Assembly (NCBI RefSeq): GCF_000702665.1
Contig: NZ_JNJA01000013.1
Location: 39,204 to 103,203, forward strand
From: Solidesulfovibrio alcoholivorans DSM 5433
GTDB taxonomy: Bacteria; Desulfobacterota; Desulfovibrionia; Desulfovibrionales; Desulfovibrionaceae
Direction of reading: 5' to 3'
DNA: 64,000 nt
Position numbers and translations under genes: made by a program
Shown: positions 16,390 to 25,723 of the stretch, piece after piece
How positions within the stretch are numbered: position 1 is the stretch's first letter
How the letters are laid out: every line of letters starts with the position of its first letter
Notes under the pieces: model-generated
Told to the model about the DNA's origin: nothing
The model's database searches: none
Seen by the model: the letters and a program-made list of their open reading frames with translations, nothing else

Positions 16390-18690
16390 ATGCTGACGCA
16401 CACCCTGGGATTTCCCCGCATGGGCCTTGCCCGTGAACTCAAAACCGCCTTGGAAGCCCATTGGGCGGGCTCGCTTTCCCTGGACGCCCTGCTCGCCCTG
16501 GCCGCCGACCTGCGCCTGCGCCACTGGCGCCTCCAGCGCGAGGCCGGCATCGACCTCGTGCCGGTCGGCGATTTTTCCCTCTACGACCACATGCTCGACG
16601 CGGCCGCGCGCTTCGGCGTGGTGCCGCCACGCTACGGCCACGCCGGCGGCCCCGTCACGCCCGACCTCTATTTCCGCATGGCCCGGGGCGGGCAGGATGC
16701 GTCCGGCGACGTCACGGCCATGGAAATGACCAAGTGGTTCGACACCAACTACCATTACATCGTGCCGGAATTCGCCCGTGACCAGTCGTTCGCCCTGGTC
16801 GGCGACGCCCTGACCGACCAGGCGCGCGAGGCCAAGGACGCGGGTTTTCCCGCCAAGGCCGTGCTGCCCGGCCCCTTCACGTTCCTTCTTTGCGGCAAAT
16901 TCGCCGACGCCGCGGGCGACCCCCTGGACCTGCTGCCCCGGCTGCTGCCCGCCTACCGCGAACTCCTCGGCCGGCTGGCGCAAACCTGCCCCTGGATCGA
17001 ACTCGACGAACCCGTCCTGGCCCAGGATCTGCCCGGGGAACTCGCCGCGACCTTCCGCGACGCCTACGGGAGCCTCATCGCGGCGGCCGCCCCGGCCCGG
17101 CTCATGCTCGCGACCTATTTCGGCGGCATCGCCCACAACCTGCCGTGCGTCGCGGACCTGCCCCTCGGCGCGCTGCATCTCGACCTCGTGCGCGACCCCG
17201 TCCAGCTCGCCGTCGTCGCCAGGGCCCTTGCGCCAGAGACCTCCTTGTCCCTGGGCCTGATCGACGGGCGCAACATCTGGCGCGTGGACGCCGCGGCCGC
17301 CCTGGCGCGCATCGAGCTGGCCGCGAGCCATGTGGGGCTTGAGCGCCTCATGGTCGCGCCCTCGTGCTCGCTGCTCCATTGCCCGACGGACCTCGACGCC
17401 GAGACGCGCCTCGATCCGGCGCTCAAGCGCTGGATGGCCTTTGCCGTGCAGAAATGCCGCGAGACGCGCCTGCTCGCCGACGCCGCCGCGCCCGGCGGCC
17501 GGGAGCGCCCCGACGTGGCCGCCGCCCTGGCCGAAAACCGTGCCGCCTGGGAGGACCGCCGCCAAAGCCGCCTGGCCGTGGACGACGCCGTGCGCGCGCG
17601 CGTCGCCGCCATAAGCGTGGACCTGTTCCACCGCCCGGCCCCCTACCCCGAGCGGGCCAGGGCGCAGCGCGCCGCACTCGCCCTGCCGCCCCTGCCCACG
17701 ACCACCATCGGCTCCTTCCCCCAGACGCCCGAGATCCGCCGCGCCCGGCGCGACTTCAAGCGCGGCGTCCTGGACGCCGCCGGCTACGAGGCCTTTCTCA
17801 AGGACACCATCGCCGACGTCGTCGCGCGCCAGGAGGCGCTCGGGCTCGACGTGCTCGTCCACGGCGAGGCCGAGCGGGGCGACATGGTGGAGTATTTCGG
17901 CGAGCGCCTGGCCGGGTTCTGCTTCACGGAAAACGGCTGGGTGCAGAGCTACGGCTCGCGCTGCGTCAAGCCGCCGGTGATCCACGGCGACGTCTCGCGC
18001 CCCGCGCCCATGACCGTGGCCTTTTCGACGTTCGCCGCCTCGCGCACGGCCAAGCCCATGAAAGGCATGCTCACCGGGCCGGCGACGATCCTGTGCTGGA
18101 GCTTCGTACGCGACGACCAGCCGCGCGAAGCCACCCGCCGCCAGATCGCGCTGGCGCTTCGCGACGAGGTGGCCGATCTCGAGGCCGCCGGCATCCGCGT
18201 CATCCAGATCGACGAGCCGGCCCTGCGCGAGGGCTTGCCGCTGCGGCGCAAGGACTGGGACATGGCCCTGGCCCTGGCCGTGGACGACTTCCGCCTGACC
18301 GCCGCCGTGGCCCGGCCCGAAACGCAGATCCACACCCATATGTGCTACGCCGAATTCGGCGAGATCGTGCTCGCCATCGCGGCCATGGACGCCGACGTCA
18401 TCAGCCTCGAGGCCAGCCGCAGCCGCATGGAGCTGTTGTCCGCCTTCGCCGACTTCGCCTACCCCAACGAGATCGGACCCGGGCTCTACGACATCCACAG
18501 TCCCCGCGTGCCGTCGGTCGAGGAAATGGAGGATTTGCTGCAGCGCGCCGCCGCGGTCATCGACCCGGCGCGCCTGTGGGCCAATCCCGACTGCGGCCTC
18601 AAGACCCGCGCCTGGCCCGAGACCACGGCCGCCCTGGCCCACATGGTGGAAGCGGCGAAACGGGCGCGCAAGCGCCTGGGGTTGGCGTAG
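16390..18690 (+). CDS. metE: Cobalamin-independent methionine synthase
   Basis: 766 residues, normal full length. The N-terminal barrel starts with HTLGFPRMGLARELK. The catalytic barrel carries IGSFPQTPEIRRARRDFKRG, VHGEAERGDMVEYFGE, and the zinc ligands in HTHMCYAEF (His and Cys), plus the distal Cys in NPDCGLKTRAW. It transfers a methyl group from methyl-tetrahydrofolate polyglutamate to homocysteine. I chose ATG 16390 because the protein then begins like E. coli MetE (close to NHTLGFPRVGL); a longer frame from 16294 would run through the terminator. It is a single-gene unit under cobalamin control. Confidence 0.96.
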   Translation: MLTHTLGFPRMGLARELKTALEAHWAGSLSLDALLALAADLRLRHWRLQREAGIDLVPVGDFSLYDHMLDAAARFGVVPPRYGHAGGPVTPDLYFRMARGGQDASGDVTAMEMTKWFDTNYHYIVPEFARDQSFALVGDALTDQAREAKDAGFPAKAVLPGPFTFLLCGKFADAAGDPLDLLPRLLPAYRELLGRLAQTCPWIELDEPVLAQDLPGELAATFRDAYGSLIAAAAPARLMLATYFGGIAHNLPCVADLPLGALHLDLVRDPVQLAVVARALAPETSLSLGLIDGRNIWRVDAAAALARIELAASHVGLERLMVAPSCSLLHCPTDLDAETRLDPALKRWMAFAVQKCRETRLLADAAAPGGRERPDVAAALAENRAAWEDRRQSRLAVDDAVRARVAAISVDLFHRPAPYPERARAQRAALALPPLPTTTIGSFPQTPEIRRARRDFKRGVLDAAGYEAFLKDTIADVVARQEALGLDVLVHGEAERGDMVEYFGERLAGFCFTENGWVQSYGSRCVKPPVIHGDVSRPAPMTVAFSTFAASRTAKPMKGMLTGPATILCWSFVRDDQPREATRRQIALALRDEVADLEAAGIRVIQIDEPALREGLPLRRKDWDMALALAVDDFRLTAAVARPETQIHTHMCYAEFGEIVLAIAAMDADVISLEASRSRMELLSAFADFAYPNEIGPGLYDIHSPRVPSVEEMEDLLQRAAAVIDPARLWANPDCGLKTRAWPETTAALAHMVEAAKRARKRLGLA

Positions 18691-18708
18691 GGGAGTGAGG
18701 GGAAGAAG

Positions 18709-18770
18709 GCCTCCGGCGGCCAGGAGGGGCCGGGGGCCCCTCCTGGACCACCCCGAAAGGGGAACCCGGG
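18709..18770 (+). repeat. 3'-end palindromic repeat, copy 3
   Basis: Nearly identical to copy 1: GCCTCCGGCGGCCAGGAGG, inverted half CCCCTCCTGGACC, then ACCCCGAAAGGGG. It begins 18 bases after the metE stop in the sense direction, the same distance as copy 1 from its gene. Confidence 0.75.
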
Positions 18771-18816
18771 GGAGAGGGGAAGAAGTATTTCCCGGCCAAA
18801 TGCGGGAAGAAAGCCC

Positions 18817-18845
18817 TTGACAACTTCCCACCCGCCCGCGTAGCT
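18817..18845 (+). promoter_or_regulatory. Candidate promoter of the aromatic operon
   Basis: Perfect -35 TTGACA (18817-18822), 17-base spacer, weak -10 GTAGCT. If right, the RNA starts just before the leader peptide ATG at 18854, giving a very short or nearly leaderless leader-peptide mRNA; an alternative -10 is possible. Confidence 0.4.
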
Positions 18846-18853
18846 CTCTGGCC

Positions 18854-18943
18854 ATGCAATCCCTCGCCAACCTGACCTCCGGGTTCTATTTTTGGTTCTG
18901 GTTTAGCCACGCCCGTGGTCAGGGAGGGGTGCGGTCGAACTAG
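18854..18943 (+). CDS. Aromatic-amino-acid leader peptide (attenuator), 29 residues
   Basis: The short frame ATG...TAG has seven consecutive aromatic codons: Phe11-Tyr12-Phe13-Trp14-Phe15-Trp16-Phe17 (GFYFWFWFS). Two Trp codons, four Phe and one Tyr in 29 residues cannot be explained by chance in this GC-rich genome. A ribosome short of any charged aromatic tRNA would stall there and change folding of the RNA downstream. A terminator follows 23 bases after the stop, and the operon behind it makes all three aromatic amino acids. No strong Shine-Dalgarno site is visible. It is too short for standard ORF listing. Confidence 0.85.
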   Translation: MQSLANLTSGFYFWFWFSHARGQGGVRSN

Positions 18944-18999
18944 ATCAACCGCAACGAGCCACTCCAGGGCCGCGGGCATCAAGCCGGCGGCCCTTTTTG
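18927..18999 (+). terminator. Attenuator of the aromatic operon
   Basis: Terminator: GGGCCGCGGGC (18967-18977) pairs with GCCGGCGGCCC (18983-18993, one mismatch) and is followed by TTTTTGTTT. Just upstream TGCGGT pairs with ACCGCA across the leader stop codon and GGAG pairs with CTCC further out, a possible antiterminator that would involve bases next to the terminator stem. Exact pairing should be checked by folding. Confidence 0.75.
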
Positions 19000-19053
19000 T
19001 TTCCTGACGCCGGCGTCCGCCCCCTGTAAAGGCCAAACCGCAAGGAGACCGTC

Positions 19054-19851
19054 ATGCTGCTGGGTAAAGCCGTCCGCCTCGAACGCATTTTCAACCGCAA
19101 CACCCACCGCGCCATCATCGTCCCCATGGACCACGGCGTCACCGTCGGCCCCATCGCGGGCCTGATCGACATGCGCGACGCCGTCAACCAGGTCGCCGAA
19201 GGCGGGGCCAACGCCGTGCTCATGCACAAGGGCCTGCCGCGCTGCTCCCACCGCGGCCGCGGACGCGACGTCGGCCTCATCATCCACCTCTCGGCCTCCA
19301 CCTCCCTTTCGCCCTACCCCAACGCCAAGACGCTGGTGGCCACGGTCGAGGACGCGATCAAGCTCGGCGCGGACGGCGTGTCCCTGCACATCAACCTCGG
19401 CGACGAGACCGAACGCGACATGCTCGGCCACCTCGGCGAAATCACCTCCCGCGCCGCCGAATGGGGCATGCCCGTGCTGGCCATGGTCTACGCGCGCGGC
19501 CCCAAGGTCAAAAACGAATACGACGCCGAGGTCGTGGCCCACTGCGCCCGCGTCGGCACCGAAATCGGCGCGGACGTGGTCAAGGTGCCCTACACCGGCG
19601 ACATCGAATCCTTCTCCCGCGTGACCGAGGCCTGCTGCATCCCGGTGGTCATCGCCGGCGGCCCGAAAATGGACAACGACCGCGACCTGCTGCAAATGGC
19701 CCACGATTCCGTCCAGGCCGGCGGCTCCGGGCTCTCCATCGGCCGCAACATCTTCCAACACAAGCAGCCCGCCCGTATCGTCCAGGCCCTGCACGGCATC
19801 GTGCACCTCGACTGGGAAATCGACCAGGCTCTCGAACTGCTCAAGGACTAG
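19054..19851 (+). CDS. 2-amino-3,7-dideoxy-D-threo-hept-6-ulosonate (ADH) synthase, archaeal-type shikimate entry enzyme
   Basis: 265 residues, class I aldolase (DeoC/FbaB-like) fold. [17 protein letters not shown] near the N-terminus and the Schiff-base lysine in [15 protein letters not shown] are as in the MJ0400 family. It condenses 6-deoxy-5-ketofructose 1-phosphate with aspartate semialdehyde, replacing the usual DAHP synthase step. First structural gene after the attenuator; AAGGAGA lies 8 bases before ATG. The 3-dehydroquinate synthase II gene starts 2 bases after its stop, a pairing found in archaea and sulfate reducers. Confidence 0.92.
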   Translation: MLLGKAVRLERIFNRNTHRAIIVPMDHGVTVGPIAGLIDMRDAVNQVAEGGANAVLMHKGLPRCSHRGRGRDVGLIIHLSASTSLSPYPNAKTLVATVEDAIKLGADGVSLHINLGDETERDMLGHLGEITSRAAEWGMPVLAMVYARGPKVKNEYDAEVVAHCARVGTEIGADVVKVPYTGDIESFSRVTEACCIPVVIAGGPKMDNDRDLLQMAHDSVQAGGSGLSIGRNIFQHKQPARIVQALHGIVHLDWEIDQALELLKD

Positions 19852-19853
19852 TC

Positions 19854-20828
19854 ATGACAAAGGAAATATGGCTCAAGGCGATCCCGTTCGACAAGAAGCT
19901 CGTCACGCTCGGCCTCGAATCCGGCGTGGACGGCTTCGTGGCCGAGGCCGGGGACGCCGAAAAAATCCTGGCGCTCGGGCGCACCAAGGTCATGACGCCC
20001 GAGGAGTTCGAGCGCATTCCCATCCGCTGCAAGGACGACGAGGACACGGCCGTGGCCGCGCTTAGGGATTGCCGCCCGGTGTTCCTGGCCCAGGGCTGGG
20101 AGATCATCCCGGTGGAGAACATCCTGGCCTGCACCGAGGGCCTCGGCCTCGAATGCGAAAGCCTCGACCGCGCGCGTCTGGCCGCGGGCGTCCTCGAGCG
20201 CGGCGCGGACCGCCTGCTCATCACCCCGGAAGCCCTGTGCGACCTCAAGACCATCGTAAACGAACTCAAACTCTCCCAGGGCACCGTGGAACTGACGCCG
20301 GCCACCATCACCAAGATCGAGCACGCGGGACTCGGGCACCGCGTCTGCGTGGACACGACAAGCATCTTGAAGACCGGCGAGGGCATGCTCGTCGGCAACT
20401 CCTCGGCCTTCACCTTCCTGGTCAACGCCGAGACCGAGTCCAACCCGTACGTGGCGGCGCGGCCGTTTCGCATAAACGCCGGCGCGGTCCACGCCTACTG
20501 CCAGATGCCCGGGGACAAGACCCGCTACCTGGAGGAGTTGGCCTCCGGCTCCGAGGTGCTCGTGGTCGGGCACACCGGCGCGACGAAAACGGCCGTGGTC
20601 GGCAGGGTCAAGACCGAGATCCGGCCCATGCTGCTCATCACCGCCGACGTGGACGGCGTGTCCGGCAAGGTCTTCCTGCAAAACGCCGAGACCATCCGCC
20701 TCGTCACCCCCGAGGGCAAACCGGTCAGCGTCGTGACGCTGGCCGAGGGCGACAAGGTGCTCGTGCGCACCGACGTGGCCGGCCGCCATTTCGGCATGCG
20801 CATCGCCGAAGAGATCAAGGAAGGTTAG
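19854..20828 (+). CDS. 3-Dehydroquinate synthase II (archaeal type)
   Basis: 324 residues. The protein matches the MJ1249 family rather than AroB: it starts KEIWLKAIPFDKKLVTLGLESGVDGFV, has EIIPVENILA in the middle and INAGAVHAYCQMPGDKTRYLEELASGSEVL in the C-terminal half. It oxidatively deaminates ADH with NAD and cyclises it to 3-dehydroquinate. ATG 19854 is 2 bases after the preceding stop, suggesting translational coupling. It is followed by pheA with a one-base gap. Confidence 0.92.
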   Translation: MTKEIWLKAIPFDKKLVTLGLESGVDGFVAEAGDAEKILALGRTKVMTPEEFERIPIRCKDDEDTAVAALRDCRPVFLAQGWEIIPVENILACTEGLGLECESLDRARLAAGVLERGADRLLITPEALCDLKTIVNELKLSQGTVELTPATITKIEHAGLGHRVCVDTTSILKTGEGMLVGNSSAFTFLVNAETESNPYVAARPFRINAGAVHAYCQMPGDKTRYLEELASGSEVLVVGHTGATKTAVVGRVKTEIRPMLLITADVDGVSGKVFLQNAETIRLVTPEGKPVSVVTLAEGDKVLVRTDVAGRHFGMRIAEEIKEG

Positions 20829-20829
20829 G

Positions 20830-21981
20830 ATGGCCCCGGAGACGAAAGACCAAGCGACCGCCGCCCCGGGGACCCTGGAAGAGGCGCTCCTGGAACTGCG
20901 CCACGGCATCGACGCCGTGGACGACGAAATCCTCGCCCTGCTTTCCCGCCGGGCGGCGCTCAGCATCGAAGTCGGGCGCAGGAAGGACGGACGCCAAAGC
21001 GCCGTGTTCAAGCCCTTCCGCGAACAGGAGGTCCTGGCCCGCCTCGCCGCCGCCAACCCCGGCCCCCTGCCCGAGGCGCACCTGCTCTCCATCTACCGCG
21101 AGATACTCTCCTCCTCGCGCCGGCTCCAGCGCCCCGAGCGCGTGGCCTACCTCGGCCCCGAGGGCACCTTCTCCCACCTCGCGGCCATGGCCGCCCTGGG
21201 CCATTCCCCGGACTTCCTGCCCCAGACCACCATCCCCGACGTGTTCGCCGCCGTGGCCGCGCGACGCGCCGACCTCGGCATCGTGCCCATGGAAAATTCG
21301 CTCCAGGGCACGGTGGGGCAAAGCCTCGACAACTTCCAGATCCACGACGTCTTCATCCAGGCCGAGATCTCCTGCCGCGTGAGCCACTCCCTGCTCTCCA
21401 CGGAAAACGACCTCGCCGCCGTGACCACCGTCTATTCCCATCCCCAGCCCCTGGCCCAGTGCTCGGGCTGGCTGCGGGCCCACCTGCCGCACGCGAAGAT
21501 CGTCCCCACGGATTCCACGGCAGCGGCGGCCGCCCGCGTGGCCGGCGAACCGCACGCCGCGGCCATCGGCCACGTGCGCCTGGCCGCCATGCACACCCTT
21601 CGCGTCCTGGCCAGCCCCATCGAGGACCTGCCCGACAACTGGACCCGCTTTTTCATCATCGGGCCCGAGGACACCAAGCAGCAGACCCGCGACAAGACCT
21701 CGCTGCTTTTCACCGTGCCCAACCGTCCGGGCGCGCTCTACCAGGTGCTTTCCCACCTGGCCGGCGAGGGCATCAACCTCACCAAGCTCGAATCGCGCCC
21801 CATCCGCGGCGAGAAATGGCAGTACGTCTTTTTCGCCGACCTCCAGTGCGACATCACGCGCGAGGAATACAGAAAGCTCCTGGCGACACTCAAGGAACAG
21901 ACCCACAGCCTGCGCATCCTGGGCTGCTACCCTGCCGGACGCCAGATCGACCTGGCCGGCGGAGACGTGGAAAATCCATAA
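20830..21981 (+). CDS. pheA: Bifunctional chorismate mutase / prephenate dehydratase
   Basis: 383 residues in the order AroQ-type chorismate mutase (about 15-100; LRHGIDAVDDEILALLSRR), prephenate dehydratase (about 108-285; VAYLGPEGTFSHLAA, and the TRFFIIG signature end), and ACT domain (about 293-375). The ACT domain keeps both phenylalanine-binding elements, GALYQVL and ESRPIRG, so feedback inhibition by Phe is likely. It is the Phe branch of the operon. It starts 1 base after the previous stop. Confidence 0.95.
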   Translation: MAPETKDQATAAPGTLEEALLELRHGIDAVDDEILALLSRRAALSIEVGRRKDGRQSAVFKPFREQEVLARLAAANPGPLPEAHLLSIYREILSSSRRLQRPERVAYLGPEGTFSHLAAMAALGHSPDFLPQTTIPDVFAAVAARRADLGIVPMENSLQGTVGQSLDNFQIHDVFIQAEISCRVSHSLLSTENDLAAVTTVYSHPQPLAQCSGWLRAHLPHAKIVPTDSTAAAAARVAGEPHAAAIGHVRLAAMHTLRVLASPIEDLPDNWTRFFIIGPEDTKQQTRDKTSLLFTVPNRPGALYQVLSHLAGEGINLTKLESRPIRGEKWQYVFFADLQCDITREEYRKLLATLKEQTHSLRILGCYPAGRQIDLAGGDVENP

Positions 21982-22036
21982 ACCCGTGCTACGGTGGGCG
22001 GGCCCCTACCCGCCCACCGCAACAAAGGAAAGAACC

Positions 22037-23359
22037 ATGGCCACCGTCGCCGCCCCGCCGTCCAAGTCCTTTTCCCACCGCGCCGTCATCGCCGCGGCCC
22101 TGGCCAGGGGCACCAGCCGCCTGACCGGGCTCCTCGACAGCCAGGACATCACCCGCACCCGCACCTGCATGGCCGCCATGGGCGCGGATTTCCATCCCCA
22201 GTCCGACGGCTCGCTGATCGTCTCGGGCGTGGCCGGCCGGCCGCAGGGCGCCGACCCGGAAGGCGACGCGCCCGCCCTGCTCGACGTCGGCGAATCCGGC
22301 ACCACCTGCCGCCTGCTCGTGGCCGTGGCCGCCGCCGGCACGGGCGTCTTCGAGGTGCGCGGCGAGGGCCGCATGCACGACAGGCCCATCGGCGAACTGG
22401 TGCGCGCCCTGCTGCCGCTCGGCGTCGAAATCCTCTACCTGGAAAAATCCGGCTGCCCGCCCCTGCACATCGCCGCCCGCGGCTTGCGCGGCGGCGAGGC
22501 CGCGATCAGCCTCGAGGACAGCTCCCAGTACCTCTCCGGCCTGCTCCTGGCCGCGCCCATGGCCGCCGCGCCCCTGACCATCAACATTTCGGGCCAAAAG
22601 ACCGTGTCCTGGCCCTACGTCGCCATCACGCTCTCCATGCTGGCCGATTTCGGCGTGCCATTCGCGGTGGAAACCCTCGAGGGCGACGAGGCCTGGAAGA
22701 AAGCCGACTGGCGCGCGCTCACCGACGTCGTGCCGGGGCGCACCCGCTTCGTCATGCAGCCCGCGCCCTACACGCCGCGCGAGCACGTCGTGGAAGGCGA
22801 CTGGTCGAGCGCCTCGTATTTCCTGGCCGCCGGGGCCGTCGGCAGGGAGCCCGTGACCGTCACCGGCCTGCGCCCGGATTCGCTCCAGGGCGACCGCGCC
22901 ATCCTGGACATCCTGGCCGCCATGGACGCGCGCATCGACGTCTCCCCGGAGGGCGTCACCGTGCTGCCGAGCGGCTTAAGCGGCCGGGAGCTGGACATGG
23001 GCCGCTGCCCGGACCTCGTGCCCACGGTCGCCGCGGCCGCCTGCTTCGCCTCGGGCGAAACCGTCATCCGCAACGTCGCCCACCTGCGCCTCAAGGAGTC
23101 CGACCGCATCGAGGCCGTGGCCGAAAACTGCACGCAGGCCGGCGCGGTGGTCACCACCACGGCCGACGGCATGCGCATCAGGCCCAAGGCCCTGCGCACC
23201 GACCAACGCGTGGAATTTTCCTCGTTCAACGACCACCGGCTGGCCATGTCCGCCGCCCTGTTCGAGCTGGCCGGCATCGACGTGGTCCTCGACAACCCCG
23301 GCTGCGTGGCCAAGTCGTTTCCGACCTTCTGGGAAAAATGGGCGACGATCGAGAAGTAG
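22037..23359 (+). CDS. aroA: 3-Phosphoshikimate 1-carboxyvinyltransferase (EPSP synthase)
   Basis: 440 residues. Key elements are APPSKSFSHRAVIAAALARG at the N-terminus, ESGTTCRLL (phosphoenolpyruvate site), GRMHDRPIGELV, and PDLVPTVAAAACFASGETVIRNVAHLRLKESDRI (the family's LRxKESDR signature). I start at ATG 22037 after AAAGGAAAG, rather than the in-frame ATG 21986, because the protein then begins right at the conserved N-terminus. The 55-base gap after pheA lacks a terminator. A palindromic repeat follows the stop, inside the operon. Confidence 0.94.
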   Translation: MATVAAPPSKSFSHRAVIAAALARGTSRLTGLLDSQDITRTRTCMAAMGADFHPQSDGSLIVSGVAGRPQGADPEGDAPALLDVGESGTTCRLLVAVAAAGTGVFEVRGEGRMHDRPIGELVRALLPLGVEILYLEKSGCPPLHIAARGLRGGEAAISLEDSSQYLSGLLLAAPMAAAPLTINISGQKTVSWPYVAITLSMLADFGVPFAVETLEGDEAWKKADWRALTDVVPGRTRFVMQPAPYTPREHVVEGDWSSASYFLAAGAVGREPVTVTGLRPDSLQGDRAILDILAAMDARIDVSPEGVTVLPSGLSGRELDMGRCPDLVPTVAAAACFASGETVIRNVAHLRLKESDRIEAVAENCTQAGAVVTTTADGMRIRPKALRTDQRVEFSSFNDHRLAMSAALFELAGIDVVLDNPGCVAKSFPTFWEKWATIEK

Positions 23360-23385
23360 AAGGGGAAGAGTCGAAGCGTTGAAGA

Positions 23386-23454
23386 TGTGGGGCGTTGCCC
23401 CACGCCCCATCGGGGGGATCATCCCCCCGAACCCCCTCGGCGGGGGTGGCAAAA
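23386..23454 (+). repeat. GC-rich palindromic repeat inside the operon (aroA-tyrA gap)
   Basis: GGGGCGTTGCCCCACGCCCC, then CGGGGGGATCATCCCCCCG, then CCCCCTCGGCGGGGG: three nested inverted repeats. The same design follows trpF at 29107 and cbiC at 50538. It is in the only sizeable gap of this part of the operon and ends with AAAAAAACTG, which is too weak to be read as a terminator with confidence. Confidence 0.65.
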
Positions 23455-23477
23455 AAACTGTTGAAGTAAAGGCTATT

Positions 23478-24308
23478 ATGTCAGTTACGAACAGTCCTTC
23501 GGACACACCTGCAACCGACGACCCCGCTTTTGCCATCGCCTCCCTGGCCCTGGTCGGGGCGCGGGGGGGCATGGGCAAGCTCATCGCGACGAAAAGCCGG
23601 GAGGCCGGCATCGACGTGCGCGAGCTGGACCGGCCGCTGACGGACGAGAAACTCGCCAAAGCCATCGCCGGCGCGGACATGGTGCTCCTCTCCGTGCCGG
23701 TCTACGCCACGGACGAAGTGGCGCAGCGCATCGCCCCGTACATGGGCGGCACGCAAATCCTGGCCGACGTGGGCTCGGTCAAGACCCTGCCCATCGCCGG
23801 CATGACGGCCCGCTATGCCGGCCCCGTGGTCGGCACGCATCCGCTGTTCGGACCCGCGCCGGGCTTAAGCGACGCCCTGCGCGTGGCGGTCATGGACGGC
23901 CGGCCCGGCCGCGACGCCTGGGCGACCGACGCCGTCTCCGCCTGGTGCGCGCGCATCGGCTTTGCGCCGTTTCCCTCCGGCGCCGAGGAACACGACCGGG
24001 CCGCGGCCTATGTGCAGGGGCTCAATTTCGTGACCACGCTCGCCTACCTCGCGGCGCAGTCCGCGGGCGGCGAAGTGCAGAACTACCTCACCCCCTCGTT
24101 CACGCGCCGGCTGGCCGCGGCCGAAAAGCTCATCACCAAGGATGCGGCGCTGTTCACGGCGCTGTTCGAGGCCAATCCGTACAGCCACGAGGCCGTGCGC
24201 AATTTCCGCAGTTTCCTCAATCTCGCCGTGGGCGGCGACGTGGACCTGCTCGTTCGCCGCGCCGAGGCGTGGTGGACCGCCGAGACGGCAAAAAAGGACA
24301 ATCCATGA
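23478..24308 (+). CDS. tyrA: Prephenate dehydrogenase
   Basis: 276 residues. A Rossmann NAD site is near residue 24 (LALVGARGGMGKLIATKSREAG, with GxRGGMG in place of a typical GxGxxG). DMVLLSVPVYATDEV, LADVGSVKTLPI and GTHPLFGPAPG are classical TyrA segments; the latter two border the catalytic histidine and the prephenate pocket. The protein is short, with no ACT or mutase domain. ATG 23478 follows AAAGG by 5 bases; a longer frame from 23379 runs through the palindromic repeat and is unlikely. Its stop overlaps the trpE start (ATGA). Confidence 0.9.
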   Translation: MSVTNSPSDTPATDDPAFAIASLALVGARGGMGKLIATKSREAGIDVRELDRPLTDEKLAKAIAGADMVLLSVPVYATDEVAQRIAPYMGGTQILADVGSVKTLPIAGMTARYAGPVVGTHPLFGPAPGLSDALRVAVMDGRPGRDAWATDAVSAWCARIGFAPFPSGAEEHDRAAAYVQGLNFVTTLAYLAAQSAGGEVQNYLTPSFTRRLAAAEKLITKDAALFTALFEANPYSHEAVRNFRSFLNLAVGGDVDLLVRRAEAWWTAETAKKDNP

Positions 24309-25723
24309 GCGCGATTTCGCTACGGCAGGAAGGGACGTGGCTGCCGGCCGACGTCCAGACGCCCATCAGCCTCTATCTCGGGCTCGTGGGCGAGCGGCCC
24401 GGCATCCTTCTGGAAAGCGCCGAGGTGGACGGCCGGCTCGGCCGCTACAGCCTCATCGCCTGGGATTTCCGGCTGCGGCTGCGCCTGAAGGACGGCAAGC
24501 TCGACGTGAGCGTGCGCGATTCCCGCCTGGAGGGCCTGTCCAGCTACCACGGCCAGGGCTTCATGGAGGGCATGCGCGGCATTTTGGCCGACCTCACCGT
24601 CCTGCCGCCCGAGGGCTTCGCCGATGTGCCGCCCATCACGCGCTCGCTCGCGGGCTATTTCGGCTACGGCATCGCCGGCATTCTCGAGCCCAAGCTCGCG
24701 CCGGTGCTGCCGCCCGAGGAGGCCGAATTCTGCCTCGTGCTGCCGGGGCGCTTGGTGCTTTTCGACCACGTCAAGCACCGCTGCCTGCACCTCTCGCTCG
24801 ACGAGGGCAAGAAGGCGAAAATCGATTACAGCAACATTTTCGCGCCCATGGAGCGCCCCGAGGCGGGCAAGGTGGTCAACAGCCCGGACGCGCAGGGCTA
24901 CATGGACGCCGTGGCCGCGTGCAAGGACATGATCCGGGCCGGCGAGTGCATCCAGACGGTGCTTTCGACGCAGTTTTCCGCGCCGTTTTCCGGCAACCCC
25001 TTCGTGCTCTACAGAAGGCTGCGCCAGGTCAATCCGTCGCCCTACATGTTCTTCATGCGCCTGCCGCGCGTGACGCTTTTGGGCTCCTCGCCGGAGCTGC
25101 TCATCCGCTGCCGCGACGGCGAGCTGACCACCTGCCCCATCGCCGGCACGCGCCCGCGCGGCAAGACCCCGGAGCAGGACGACCTGCTGGCCGCCGAGCT
25201 TCTCGCCGACCCCAAGGAGCGCGCCGAGCACGTCATGCTCGTGGACCTCGGGCGCAACGACCTCGGCCGCATGGCCGGGCCGGGCACGGTCAAGGTGGAG
25301 AAGTTCATGGCCGTGGAGCGTTTTTCCCACGTCATGCACATCGTCTCCTATGTGACGGCGCAACTCAAGGAGGGCCTCGACGCCCTGGACGTCCTGCAAT
25401 GCGCCTTTCCGGCCGGCACGCTTTCCGGAGCGCCCAAGGTGCGGGCCATGCAGATGATCGCCGAGCTCGAGCAGCGCCAGGCGCGCGGCCCCTACGCCGG
25501 CTGCATCGGCTGGATCGGTCTCGACGACGGCCATGTGAACCTGGACACGGGCATCACCATCCGCAGCCTCTGGATCCGCGACGGCATGGTGTCCTGGCAG
25601 GCCGGGGCGGGCATCGTCTACGATTCCGATCCTGCGAAAGAATGGATGGAGTGCCAGAACAAGGCCCGCGTCATCGCCGAGGTGCTGGCGGCCAAGGAGG
25701 ACGGCGATGTTTTTACTTATTGA
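24305..25723 (+). CDS. trpE: Anthranilate synthase component I
   Basis: 472 residues. The tryptophan-feedback motif LLES is present (ILLESAEVDGRLGRYS, about 31-46). The catalytic half has IAGTRPRGKTPEQDDLLAAELLADPKERAEHVMLVDLGRNDLG and FPAGTLSGAPKVRAMQMI, the chorismate-binding signature. It converts chorismate to anthranilate with ammonia supplied by TrpG. The start overlaps tyrA by 4 bases and its end overlaps trpG by 17 bases, which indicates tight coupling. Confidence 0.96.
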   Translation: MSAISLRQEGTWLPADVQTPISLYLGLVGERPGILLESAEVDGRLGRYSLIAWDFRLRLRLKDGKLDVSVRDSRLEGLSSYHGQGFMEGMRGILADLTVLPPEGFADVPPITRSLAGYFGYGIAGILEPKLAPVLPPEEAEFCLVLPGRLVLFDHVKHRCLHLSLDEGKKAKIDYSNIFAPMERPEAGKVVNSPDAQGYMDAVAACKDMIRAGECIQTVLSTQFSAPFSGNPFVLYRRLRQVNPSPYMFFMRLPRVTLLGSSPELLIRCRDGELTTCPIAGTRPRGKTPEQDDLLAAELLADPKERAEHVMLVDLGRNDLGRMAGPGTVKVEKFMAVERFSHVMHIVSYVTAQLKEGLDALDVLQCAFPAGTLSGAPKVRAMQMIAELEQRQARGPYAGCIGWIGLDDGHVNLDTGITIRSLWIRDGMVSWQAGAGIVYDSDPAKEWMECQNKARVIAEVLAAKEDGDVFTY

